NCBI GenBank assembly: GCA_031267015.1
Contig: JAIRZW010000183.1
Coordinates: 1-7,899, forward strand
Source: Heliobacteriaceae bacterium
GTDB taxonomy: Bacteria; Cyanobacteriota; Vampirovibrionia; Gastranaerophilales; Gastranaerophilaceae
Reading direction: 5' to 3'
DNA: 7,899 nt
In this document: positions 1 to 5,873 of the stretch, one piece after another
Layout: the number at the start of each line of letters is the position of its first letter
Numbering within the stretch: position 1 is the stretch's first letter
The notes under the pieces: model-generated
Told to the model about the DNA's origin: nothing
The model's input: the letters and a program-made list of their open reading frames with translations, nothing else
Database searches by the model: none
Position numbers and translations under genes: made by a program

Positions 1-51
1 TTATTATCGCTCTTGGGAGACGTGAGTAAGAGATAATTGGAGATTTTATAA

Positions 52-270
52 TTGTTTAGAAGCAGGGATATGGGCAGAGCCGTTGCTGTCAGAAGGTGGA
101 CACCGACCGCACTTGAATGTTATAAGAGAGGCTGTAACTGCGAAGGCTGTTTTTACCGCGACTTTTTCAGCGGATCATCCCAAAGGTGCCAGATGAAAGC
201 TTCCGTTTTGGAGCTTGTCCGTGTTATCGGAACACCGAATATTGACCTCCGGCAGGTATTAGAGGACTAG
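52..270 (+). CDS. Small cysteine-rich conserved-looking protein, function unknown
   Basis: This 72-residue protein has five cysteines spaced C-x4-C-x-C-x2-C-x12-C at residues 23, 28, 30, 33 and 46. They follow a WTPTALECY segment and precede a helical-looking tail (KASVLELVRVIG). The clustered cysteines could hold a zinc ion or an iron-sulfur cluster, which is inference only. The start is TTG at 52, because GGAG at 39-42 lies 9 bases upstream; the in-frame ATG at 70 has a purine run only 2 bases away. The frame is closed upstream by stops at 34-36 and 49-51, so the gene is complete. I have a vague memory of similar mini-proteins in Gastranaerophilales but cannot name a family. It ends 92 bases before hpf, which has its own promoter, so the two are probably separate transcription units. 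No signal peptide or membrane segment is visible. Confidence 0.65.
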   Translation: MFRSRDMGRAVAVRRWTPTALECYKRGCNCEGCFYRDFFSGSSQRCQMKASVLELVRVIGTPNIDLRQVLED

Positions 271-304
271 TAAAGTTGATTGTTTAATTTTCAACTATAA
301 ACAC

Positions 305-333
305 TTTAATTTTTTCCTCTCTTATGCTATACT
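305..333 (+). promoter_or_regulatory. Extended -10 promoter for hpf
   Basis: TATACT at 328-333 is preceded by TGC at 325-327, giving a TGn extended -10. A weak -35 candidate (TTTAAT, 305-310) lies 17 bases upstream. Transcription would start near 340, leaving a leader of about 22 bases that contains GGAGG at 352-356, 6 bases before the ATG. The assignment rests on motif matching and position only. Confidence 0.5.
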
Positions 334-362
334 GTGTATGCAATATTTAATGGAGGTTAAAC

Positions 363-734
363 ATGCATATTTACGTTAACGGAAGAAATCTTGAGATTAC
401 AGACGCGATTAAAGCCTATGTTAAGGAGAAAGTCGGCAAAGTTGCCAATCACTACGACCAGATTCAGGGACTTGAAGTGGTTTTGTCAGTCGTGAAAAAC
501 CCTGCCGCGTCAGGAAAACACGTTGCGGAAGTTACATGTAAAATGAGTACCGGTATCATTCATTGCAAAGAAGAAGCTGATTCTATGTACGAAAGTATTG
601 ACTTGCTGGCGGATAAATTAGACCGGCAGGTTAAAAAATTCAAAGATAAAATGCTCGGTTCGCAAAGAGCTTCAATCAGAACCGAGGACTACAGCGAGCC
701 CGGGGAAGAAGTCGAAGAAGCAGCCGCAGAATGA
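363..734 (+). CDS. hpf: Ribosome hibernation promoting factor, short form (HPF/RaiA/YfiA family)
   Basis: This is a 123-residue cytoplasmic protein of the HPF/RaiA family, which binds the 30S decoding region in stationary phase and blocks tRNA and mRNA binding. The beta-alpha-beta-beta-beta-alpha domain covers roughly residues 1-98. It opens with [20 protein letters not shown] and closes with a lysine-rich helix in which [20 protein letters not shown] (about 77-96) is typical of the family. Residues 105-123 form a short acidic tail ([12 protein letters not shown]). The protein lacks the C-terminal dimerisation domain that takes the long form to about 180 residues, including LrtA of cyanobacteria. 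It therefore resembles the short HPF and RaiA of gammaproteobacteria. The start is fixed by GGAGG 6 bases before the ATG. Its TGA overlaps the ATG of the glycosyltransferase gene (ATGA), so the two are cotranscribed and probably translationally coupled. Confidence 0.93.
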   Translation: MHIYVNGRNLEITDAIKAYVKEKVGKVANHYDQIQGLEVVLSVVKNPAASGKHVAEVTCKMSTGIIHCKEEADSMYESIDLLADKLDRQVKKFKDKMLGSQRASIRTEDYSEPGEEVEEAAAE

Positions 735-1516
735 TTAACAACAAAAAAGTCGTTGTGATTATGCCCGCGTACAATGCGGAAAAAACACTGAAACAGACTT
801 ATGACGAGATTTACAAGGATTTTGTCGATGAAGTTATTCTTGTCGATGATTTTTCCGGCGATAATACCAAGAACCTTGCCAGAGAACTGAACATTACAAC
901 GATTGTCCATGACTGCAACAAGGGTTACGGCGCGAACCAGAAAACCTGTTACCGCGCGGCTTTGAAGGCCGGTGCAGACATTGTGGTAATGCTTCATCCT
1001 GATTACCAATACACGCCAAAGCTTATTCCGGCGATTGTTTCGATGATGGCGTTCGGGGAATACGACGCTGTGCTTGCCTCACGCATGCTCGGTAATTCCG
1101 CGCTAAAAGGCGGGATGCCGGTTTATAAGTTTATTGCAAACGGCTTTTTGACCGCGTTTGAAAATGCTTTTACGGGCGAAAAATTGTCCGAATACCACAC
1201 GGGGTTTCGCGGGTTTAAGCGTGAAGTTCTGGAAAACCTGCCACTGGAAGAATGTGACGATGATTTTATTTTCGATAATGAAATTATTACGCTGATGTTT
1301 TATTACGGCTGCAAAATCGGCGAAATCTCCTGTCCGACAAAGTATTTTAAAGAAGCGTCTTCGATTAATTTTGTGCGCTCATGCAAATACGGTTTAGGGG
1401 TTTTGGGGTTGAGCCTGAAATACAGCCTTGCAAAGCTGGGGTTTAAGTCGAAAATCTTCAAGCCGGGCGCGAAAAAACTTGACCGGTCTGAACAGATTGA
1501 GTATTATGATTTGTAA
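731..1516 (+). CDS. Family 2 glycosyltransferase (GT-A fold, dolichyl-phosphate-mannose-synthase-like)
   Basis: This is a 261-residue soluble glycosyltransferase that should transfer a sugar from a nucleotide donor to an unknown acceptor, perhaps a lipid carrier or cell-surface glycan. GT2 landmarks appear in order: [11 protein letters not shown] (10-20) at the nucleotide-binding strand; VDDFSGDNT (38-46) with the paired Asp that contacts uridine; [16 protein letters not shown] (63-78); [10 protein letters not shown] (87-96) at the metal-binding DxD position, here as a HPDYQY variant; and [12 protein letters not shown] (156-167) as the acceptor-side motif. No transmembrane helix is visible, unlike DPM synthases that carry C-terminal membrane anchors. 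The start overlaps the hpf stop and has no strong Shine-Dalgarno sequence, so translation probably depends on ribosomes finishing hpf. No terminator-like structure follows it. Donor and acceptor cannot be told from sequence; undecaprenyl-phosphate glycosylation is one possibility. Confidence 0.88.
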   Translation: MINNKKVVVIMPAYNAEKTLKQTYDEIYKDFVDEVILVDDFSGDNTKNLARELNITTIVHDCNKGYGANQKTCYRAALKAGADIVVMLHPDYQYTPKLIPAIVSMMAFGEYDAVLASRMLGNSALKGGMPVYKFIANGFLTAFENAFTGEKLSEYHTGFRGFKREVLENLPLEECDDDFIFDNEIITLMFYYGCKIGEISCPTKYFKEASSINFVRSCKYGLGVLGLSLKYSLAKLGFKSKIFKPGAKKLDRSEQIEYYDL

Positions 1517-1531
1517 CAAGTTATGACAGTA

Positions 1532-1560
1532 TAGACAATTAATAAAATCTGTGTTATCCT
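1532..1560 (+). promoter_or_regulatory. Promoter of the prepilin-like gene
   Basis: TAGACA at 1532-1537 matches five of six -35 positions. A 17-base spacer ends in TGT (1552-1554), directly before TATCCT at 1555-1560, an extended -10 matching four of six positions. Predicted transcription starts near 1567, which gives a leader of only about 16 bases. The -10 hexamer is also part of the left arm of the inverted repeat at 1554-1576. Confidence 0.5.
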
Positions 1561-1576
1561 TTTTTTAAAAGGATAA
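1554..1576 (+). repeat. 10-bp inverted repeat joining the -10 box to the Shine-Dalgarno sequence
   Basis: TTATCCTTTT (1554-1563) and AAAAGGATAA (1567-1576) are perfect reverse complements around a TTT loop. The left arm contains the -10 hexamer. The right arm contains AAGGA (1569-1573), the likely ribosome binding site of the prepilin gene, 9 bases before its ATG. RNA made from the local promoter would lack the left arm. RNA reading through from the glycosyltransferase gene would carry both arms and could hide the ribosome binding site. There is no GC-rich stem, so it is not a convincing terminator. Confidence 0.6.
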
Positions 1577-1582
1577 AAAGGT

Positions 1583-2371
1583 ATGAATGACATTCGTGAA
1601 CATGCGTTTACTTTAGCGGAAGTGCTGATAACATTAGGTATAATTGGTGTTGTGGCGGCGATTGTTATGTCTGCATTAATTACAAATATTCAATATAGTA
1701 AAAATGTTGCGGGGCTGGAAAAGGCCTACTCTGTAATGGCAACCGTAACAAATCAGGTTTTTGACGAACTTGGCAATCCCCGAACCGAGGGCTGGGGCAA
1801 CGAAACCCGCTGGACAAGCGCTAATAATGCACAATACCGAAAAATGGTTGTTGACAGTTATAAAGATAAACTAAATGTTCTGGCAGACTGCAGAAACCCC
1901 AACGGCGGTGATTTGGGATTCGCATACCCGGAAAGCCCTTGTTTATTAAATGTTAATAAACTCTATAAAGATTTAAAAGGTGCTGATATGTTTTACCAAG
2001 GCGGTTCTTATCAGTATCCTGTTTACTCCTATCCGTTGTTGACCAGAGACGGCATTTTGTATATGTTTTACTTCGGGTTTTGGGATGTTGTACAGGCTGC
2101 CCACCCCACTATCGCAAGCAATGTGGGTTTAGACCCTGTATCTTATTACAGCCAAGGCGGTGTATATGCTTGGATAATAGTTGATGTAAACGGTAAAAAG
2201 CTGCCGAATCAAGTTGGAAAGGATACATTTTTTCTGGCTTTGACGTCAAGGGGCATAGTTCCGCTCGGTGCAGAACCGGACAAAGCGTCTAATTACGACT
2301 GCTATAAAGGCGGCAAGGGCATTATGTGCGCCGGAAAGGTTATAGAAACGGGTAAAATGGATTACTTATAA
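1583..2371 (+). CDS. Type IV prepilin / pseudopilin-like protein
   Basis: This 262-residue protein carries a class III signal. A short leader (MNDIREHA) precedes FTLAEVLITLGIIGVVAA, with predicted prepilin-peptidase cleavage between Ala8 and Phe9 and the hallmark Glu5 of the mature protein at residue 13. Ala replaces the usual Gly at -1. Residues 9-37 form the hydrophobic helix that anchors the subunit in the membrane and packs it into a fibre. The globular part has cysteines at 103 and 120 and at 240 and 249, plausible disulfide pairs. It also has DVNGKKLPNQVGKDTF (201-216), a D-x-NG-x4-PN pattern seen in pseudopilin-like proteins and often linked to metal binding; that role is inferred here. 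At 262 residues it is longer than a typical major pilin, which suggests a minor pilin or stand-alone surface pseudopilin. No assembly genes are nearby. AAGGA at 1569-1573 sets the start. Its stop is 4 bp from the stop of the convergent operon. Confidence 0.87.
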   Translation: MNDIREHAFTLAEVLITLGIIGVVAAIVMSALITNIQYSKNVAGLEKAYSVMATVTNQVFDELGNPRTEGWGNETRWTSANNAQYRKMVVDSYKDKLNVLADCRNPNGGDLGFAYPESPCLLNVNKLYKDLKGADMFYQGGSYQYPVYSYPLLTRDGILYMFYFGFWDVVQAAHPTIASNVGLDPVSYYSQGGVYAWIIVDVNGKKLPNQVGKDTFFLALTSRGIVPLGAEPDKASNYDCYKGGKGIMCAGKVIETGKMDYL

Positions 2372-2375
2372 ACTG

Positions 2376-3146
2376 TTATACGCCTTTGTTGACCCCGTAG
2401 CCGAACATTGCAAAGTCGTATTTTACAGGGTCATTCGGGTCGAGTTTGCGAAGGTTTTCCGTTAATTCCAAAACCGCCTTAAAGTCGTTTGAATTGCGTT
2501 TTAGCAAGCCCATTTCGCGTGAAATCCGCGCCACGTGGACATCGAGCGGGATTAGAAGCTCGGAGGCAGGCATGAAATCCCAGATTCCGAGGTCAACAGG
2601 GCCTTTGCGCACCATCCAGCGCAGATACATGCACATACGCTTCATTGCACCGCCATTGTCAGGGTTTGGAATCATGTGGTAAAACCCGTGGCCGGCCTGC
2701 CCTTGCACGCGTGAATAAAAATAGTCCACAACGGTTTTGAAAATCCCCATAGATTGCCGCGTCGGACTAAAGTCCTCCTCGCAATGACGTGAATGGCCGT
2801 GTTTAAAAAGTTCCTCAAGACTGCTGCCGTTGTAAAGCCCCTTCATTATCGAAAAAATTTGAACAAAGTCGTCTTCTTTGCTGAACCGGTAATTAAAACC
2901 TTTCAGGCATCCGGGCTCAAAGTTGCAGATGAAATTATGCGGCTCGTTTTGCGCGATTGCGAAAAGCTGTTTTAGCTTGGTAATAAAGGCTTTTCGGCTT
3001 CCGTAAGCCAGAAGGGACGCGATAAATCCGGCGATTTCAATATCCCGTTTGTCCGTAAACCTGTGCGGAAACTGAATCGGGTCGTCTTTTATAAAGTCCG
3101 GCGTTTCATAGCGCGCCGCAAGTTCGTTAATGTCTAATTGTATCAA
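2376..3146 (-). CDS. TIGR02757 / DUF2400 family protein with an in-frame repeat-derived insert
   Basis: This 256-residue protein belongs to a widespread family of unknown function (TIGR02757, PF09674). Family-like blocks are RFTDKRDIEIAGFIASLLAYG (about 29-49), the KRMCMYLRWMVR segment (169-180), LIPLDVHVARISREMGL (198-214) and DPVKYDFAMFGYG (239-251). The PLDVHVAR block resembles the VDTHVxR signature of helix-hairpin-helix DNA glycosylases such as EndoIII. I see no C-terminal Fe-S cysteine cluster, and a nucleic-acid role is inference. The start is TTG at 3146: GGAGG (3153-3157) lies 6 bases before it, and homology begins at QLDINELAARY. A longer frame to 3233 only reads tadA out of frame. 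The start lies 20 bp inside the end of tadA, implying coupled translation. Residues about 120-132 (RHCEEDFSPTRQS) come from a palindromic repeat element, yet the frame is intact. Confidence 0.85.
   Translation of the reverse strand: MIQLDINELAARYETPDFIKDDPIQFPHRFTDKRDIEIAGFIASLLAYGSRKAFITKLKQLFAIAQNEPHNFICNFEPGCLKGFNYRFSKEDDFVQIFSIMKGLYNGSSLEELFKHGHSRHCEEDFSPTRQSMGIFKTVVDYFYSRVQGQAGHGFYHMIPNPDNGGAMKRMCMYLRWMVRKGPVDLGIWDFMPASELLIPLDVHVARISREMGLLKRNSNDFKAVLELTENLRKLDPNDPVKYDFAMFGYGVNKGV
2751..2789. repeat. Dispersed palindromic repeat inserted in frame in the DUF2400 gene
   Basis: On the minus strand this 39-base segment starts CGTCATTGCGAGGAGGAC and ends CGGCAATCT. Inner arms GGACT (2764-2768) and AGTCC (2771-2775) and outer arms ATTGC (2753-2757) and GCAAT (2781-2785) make an imperfect hairpin. 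CGTCATTGCGAG...GCAATCT is a pattern I recognise as a dispersed genomic repeat in several bacterial groups, often translated as RHCEE...QS when it falls in a gene. It parallels the Rickettsia palindromic elements, which persist inside reading frames. Only one copy is in the window, so its repeat nature rests on recognition and on its palindromic form. Confidence 0.65.
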
Positions 3147-3546
3147 AATAATCCTCCAATATCTTATTACATTCTTTTTCCATAATTCCGCCATAGACTT
3201 GAAGCTTTGAACCTGCGAGCGGGCGCAGGTCAACAGCAGAGCCGAATGCGCCGTAATTTGCGTCGTAAGACCCGAAATGAACGGATTTCAGGCGCGATTG
3301 AATTATTGCCCAGGCGCACATCGGGCAGGGTTCAAGCGTTACATACATTTCGCAGTCCTCAAGCCGCCAGCGGCCCAGCTTTTGCGCGGCCTCACGCAGG
3401 GCGAGGATTTCTGCGTGTGCGGTTACGTCGTTAAGGCTTTCTTTGAGGTTGTGGGCCGCGGCAATGACCTCATTGTCTTTCAAAATTACCGCTCCGACAG
3501 GGATTTCAGCGCCGGAGGATTTGGCCAGAGTGATTGCGTTCAGCAT
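3127..3546 (-). CDS. tadA: tRNA-specific adenosine deaminase (A34 to I34)
   Basis: This 139-residue zinc-dependent deaminase should convert adenosine-34 of tRNA-Arg(ACG) to inosine so that one tRNA reads several codons. The zinc site is complete: His44 and the proton-shuttling Glu46 in TAHAEI, and Cys74 and Cys77 in LEPCPMC. EIPVGAVI (14-21) and the Asn33 region that contacts the anticodon loop are also conserved. The first Met aligns with the Met about ten residues inside the E. coli protein (the WMRHALTLAK region), so the usual N-terminal residues are missing. Directly upstream lies the palindromic repeat at 3551-3592, which also provides the G-rich Shine-Dalgarno sequence (3553-3558). The ATG overlaps the kinase TAA by one base (TAATG). 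The 3' end contains the ribosome binding site and TTG start of the DUF2400 gene. A guanine-deaminase-like relative is less likely given the motif set. Confidence 0.92.
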   Translation of the reverse strand: MLNAITLAKSSGAEIPVGAVILKDNEVIAAAHNLKESLNDVTAHAEILALREAAQKLGRWRLEDCEMYVTLEPCPMCAWAIIQSRLKSVHFGSYDANYGAFGSAVDLRPLAGSKLQVYGGIMEKECNKILEDYFDTIRH

Positions 3547-5018
3547 TAAAATCCCCCCTGCCCTTTGGGCATCCCCCCTTTAGCAAGGGGGGTTTCTGCC
3601 CGTTTCATGGTAATCTCAGCGCAAAAGCCCGTGTTTTCGTCTGACCTTAAAATAATTCTTCCTTCCATTGCCTCAATAAGACCTTTTACGATAAATAGCC
3701 CCAAACCCGTGCCGCGCGTGGTTCGTGTGGTGTTGTCGTCAAGCCGGATGAATTTGTCGAAAATGGTTTTTAATTTTTCCGGCGGGATTACATCGCACTC
3801 GTTGCAAATAGAAAACTTTGCGTTCTGCGCGTCGGCGCTGACCGTGATTTGCGTGTCCGGGTTTGCGTATTTGACAGCGTTTTCAAGAAGGTTCACCAGC
3901 ACCTGAACAAGCCGGCCCTTGTCAGCCCTGAGCAGAGGGAAATCGTCCGGAATGTTAAAAATGATTTCTTTTTTGTCTTTGTTTTTAACCAAAATCCGCG
4001 CGTTTTCCAGCGCGTTGTTAAGGTTTACAGCCTCAAGATTCGTTTGCAGCCGCATTTCTTCTATATCAGGAATAGTCAAAAGGTCTTCGATTAAGCGTTT
4101 CAGGCATTCGGACTGCTCTTTAATCACACGCAGCGACTTCTGGCGGGTTTCCTCATCAATCGTAATATCCTGCCGCATTAGCCTTGAAGTGTAGCCCTGA
4201 ATGCTCGTCAGCGGCGTGCGAAGCTCATGGCTTACCGTGTCAATCAGATTTGAGCGAAATTCGTTCAACTGCTTCAATTCTTTATTATTTTTCTTCAATT
4301 GGATGTAGGATTTTCGGATTTCTTCGGCCATGCGGTTGAACTCAAATGCCAGAAACACAATCTCATACGGCGTAAACGCGGATTTTAAAAGCCTGATTTG
4401 GCGCGCGTAATTGCCTTTGGAAATCGCGATAATCCCCTTGAAAAGCTGGCGGATGTTGATGTAAAGGTAGTACGTATAAAGCGCGGTTACAAGCATTATA
4501 GCAGACGCCGCGGCAAAGCACGCAAGGATGATTTTTATACTGTTCTCGCCAATCGCACGCCGCGTAACCCCTTCGGTTGTGTTCACTATTACTGTAACAG
4601 CCGGGTCTTCTTTTTTCAAATAGACAAGCGGCTGGTTTTTTACGTTCCCGAAAATAACCGCTTTATCTGTTTCAAGCTTTTCAGGAAGCAGCGAAAGCGT
4701 CTTTTTAAAGGCGTCTTCCGTGTAATTGTGCGACGCAAGCAGGTGTCCGTCGTTCGCGGTTACGTAAATCTGGCGCTTTTCGTCCTGCAATGAGCGAAAA
4801 AGCTCGTTGCGAAGCCCTTCGCCTGACTTTGACAGAAAATCGACTTCCGCAGAAACCATGTTCGCAATCAAAACAGCGGATTCGCGAAGCTGAGAGCGCA
4901 TTGACTGCTGGTTTACGTTGTTTATGATAAACCCGCTTATTGTCATGGGAATCAGCACGGCAAAGAAAAACACGATTCCGATTTGTTCGACGATTTTCAG
5001 GCGCTTGAATTTGAACAT
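3546..5018 (-). CDS. Membrane sensor histidine kinase with HAMP domain
   Basis: This 490-residue inner-membrane kinase is the likely partner of the response regulator at the head of the operon. Domains in order are: TM1 about 13-34; an extracytoplasmic sensor region about 35-160, possibly single-Cache-like (inferred from IYVTANDGHLLAS); TM2 about 161-186; HAMP about 187-240; and a HisKA dimerisation domain with phospho-acceptor His264 in TVSHELRTPL. The HATPase domain has an N box NLLENAVKYA (376-385), an F box IFDKFIRLDD (419-428) and a G2 box TRGTGLGLF (434-442). The G1 box is abnormal: where DxGxGIP is expected the protein reads NECDVIP (406-412). The last 16 or so residues derive from the repeat at 3551-3592. 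The start is supported by GGGAG (5026-5030), which sits inside the end of the upstream BRO gene, 7 bases before the ATG. The ligand is unknown. Confidence 0.92.
   Translation of the reverse strand: MFKFKRLKIVEQIGIVFFFAVLIPMTISGFIINNVNQQSMRSQLRESAVLIANMVSAEVDFLSKSGEGLRNELFRSLQDEKRQIYVTANDGHLLASHNYTEDAFKKTLSLLPEKLETDKAVIFGNVKNQPLVYLKKEDPAVTVIVNTTEGVTRRAIGENSIKIILACFAAASAIMLVTALYTYYLYINIRQLFKGIIAISKGNYARQIRLLKSAFTPYEIVFLAFEFNRMAEEIRKSYIQLKKNNKELKQLNEFRSNLIDTVSHELRTPLTSIQGYTSRLMRQDITIDEETRQKSLRVIKEQSECLKRLIEDLLTIPDIEEMRLQTNLEAVNLNNALENARILVKNKDKKEIIFNIPDDFPLLRADKGRLVQVLVNLLENAVKYANPDTQITVSADAQNAKFSICNECDVIPPEKLKTIFDKFIRLDDNTTRTTRGTGLGLFIVKGLIEAMEGRIILRSDENTGFCAEITMKRAETPLAKGGMPKGQGGF
3551..3592. 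repeat. GC-rich palindromic repeat at the kinase/tadA junction
   Basis: Two adjacent perfect hairpins occur here: CCCCCCTT (3573-3580), loop TAGC, AAGGGGGG (3585-3592); and TGCCC (3559-3563), loop TTT, GGGCA (3567-3571). A 9-base direct repeat ATCCCCCCT lies at 3551-3559 and 3571-3579. On the minus strand the segment encodes the last residues of the kinase (TPLAKGGMPKGQGGF), and its final G-run is the ribosome binding site of tadA. The CCCCCTT/AAGGGGG palindrome with a short loop resembles dispersed repeats common in bacterial intergenic regions, which often read as LAKGG or KGGxGGF when translated. Confidence 0.6.
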
Positions 5019-5021
5019 GGC

Positions 5022-5861
5022 CTAACTCCCTTGCTTAATACGTTTTACCTGCATGCCCGGCAGGAAGTTTTCGCCGGTTACGACCTTTTGGCCTGTTTCA
5101 ATCTCGAAATCTTTTCTTGCACGTTTTGCAACAGCGCCGCCTTTTTGTGCACTTCTTTTATTCTCTTTCATGCCTGTTGAATTTTCATTCTCCGCAATCT
5201 GTCTGGTCGAAAGCTCTGCCAGTGCCGTAAAAATCAACTCCGCTTCGCTCATATGGTCTCTTAAATTCTGTGATTTAAGGTTTTTTAAGCTCTTGTGCTC
5301 CTTTACGCTTAACCCCGTCCATTCCTGATGGATTATATTTGTTAAAATAGCGAATTCCTGATTGCCCTCAACCCCGTTGTCAGCCCAGTAATCCGTAAGT
5401 TTATTTCTGGTTTCCTGCCCCGACATCCGCTGCTGTATCCACTTTTCAGAGCGGCCCAACTTTTTGTATGTTTCTCTTGCCCTGTCAATAGCCGTTGAAG
5501 GGTCAACCATTTCCTGCATGCGTTCGTAACCGACCCGCGCAAGCCATTGTTTCACAGGTTCAGCCTTCTTGCTTGGAATGGATTGAATTATACGCAATAC
5601 GGTTTCAGTGTCGGTGCAATCTGTTTCGTATTTTTTGCCGTCCGAAGCCTCTAATTTCAGTTGTACGATTTTATCGTACAACTGACTAAAACCCTCATCT
5701 TCTTTGAGTTTCATTTTTAAATCGCTCCAATAACGTCTGGCATTTTTGCTTTCTGTCAAAATCTGTACTATGTCAATAACAGAAAAATACCATTTCTCGC
5801 TGCTCTCATTCCATTGAGAGCGCACCGGGCTTTGTTCAAATAGTTTTATTTCATTACTCAT
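5022..5861 (-). CDS. BRO-N domain protein, DinD-like
   Basis: This 279-residue protein starts with a BRO N-terminal domain (about 5-113): KWYFSVIDIVQILTESKNARRYW, then the DGKKYETDCTDTE block (74-86) and RIIQSIPSKKAEPVKQWLARV (90-110). The rest matches E. coli DinD and related proteins in layout and length, including DPSTAIDRARETYKK (120-134), NQEFAILTNIIHQEWTGLS (167-185), NLRDHMSEAELIFTAL (199-214) and the GGAVAKRARKDFE tail (241-253). BRO-N domains bind nucleic acid in viral and phage antirepressors, and E. coli DinD, an SOS protein, is reported to inhibit RecA strand exchange; whether this protein does either is unknown. AAGGAG lies 5 bases before the ATG. It sits between regulator and kinase genes, 12 bp after one and 3 bp before the other, an unusual place for a family often seen on mobile or accessory DNA. 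I saw no SOS box. A 13-bp inverted repeat lies in codons for about residues 58-68. Confidence 0.85.
   Translation of the reverse strand: MSNEIKLFEQSPVRSQWNESSEKWYFSVIDIVQILTESKNARRYWSDLKMKLKEDEGFSQLYDKIVQLKLEASDGKKYETDCTDTETVLRIIQSIPSKKAEPVKQWLARVGYERMQEMVDPSTAIDRARETYKKLGRSEKWIQQRMSGQETRNKLTDYWADNGVEGNQEFAILTNIIHQEWTGLSVKEHKSLKNLKSQNLRDHMSEAELIFTALAELSTRQIAENENSTGMKENKRSAQKGGAVAKRARKDFEIETGQKVVTGENFLPGMQVKRIKQGS
5657..5685. repeat. 13-bp perfect inverted repeat inside the BRO/DinD-like gene
   Basis: TCAGTTGTACGAT (5657-5669) and ATCGTACAACTGA (5673-5685) are perfect reverse complements separated by TTT. On the minus strand the segment encodes SQLYDKIVQLK. It could fold as a hairpin in the mRNA or act as a symmetric protein-binding site in DNA. 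It has no T-tract, so it is not a standard terminator. Confidence 0.75.
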
Positions 5862-5873
5862 ACTTTCTCCTTT

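Noticed and set aside
1..36. Possible 3' end of an upstream plus-strand gene (frame closing at TAA 34-36, or other frames closing at 25 and 29).
   Set aside because: All three frames give only 7 to 11 residues before a stop, none recognisable, so no choice between them is possible.
274..296. AGTTGA and TCAACT arms with an 11-base AT-rich loop after the first gene, considered as a terminator.
   Set aside because: The stem is 6 bp and AU-rich with no following T-run, too weak to call.
2372..2375. Shared bidirectional terminator between the convergent prepilin gene and operon.
   Set aside because: Only 4 bp separate the stops and no stem with a T-run was seen across the junction.
2446..2975. 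Plus-strand open frames opposite the DUF2400 gene, and similar frames opposite tadA, the kinase and the BRO gene.
   Set aside because: They are antisense shadows of genes with clear family motifs and have no recognisable domains.
3147..3233. Longer N-terminus for the DUF2400 protein starting at 3233.
   Set aside because: Those 29 residues read tadA in another frame, lack family similarity and ignore the GGAGG correctly placed before the TTG at 3146.
5022..5861. Clear base-composition shift marking the BRO gene as foreign.
   Set aside because: Hand counts of one 60-base line in this gene and one in the kinase gave similar GC (about 45% and 40%), so composition does not support recent transfer.
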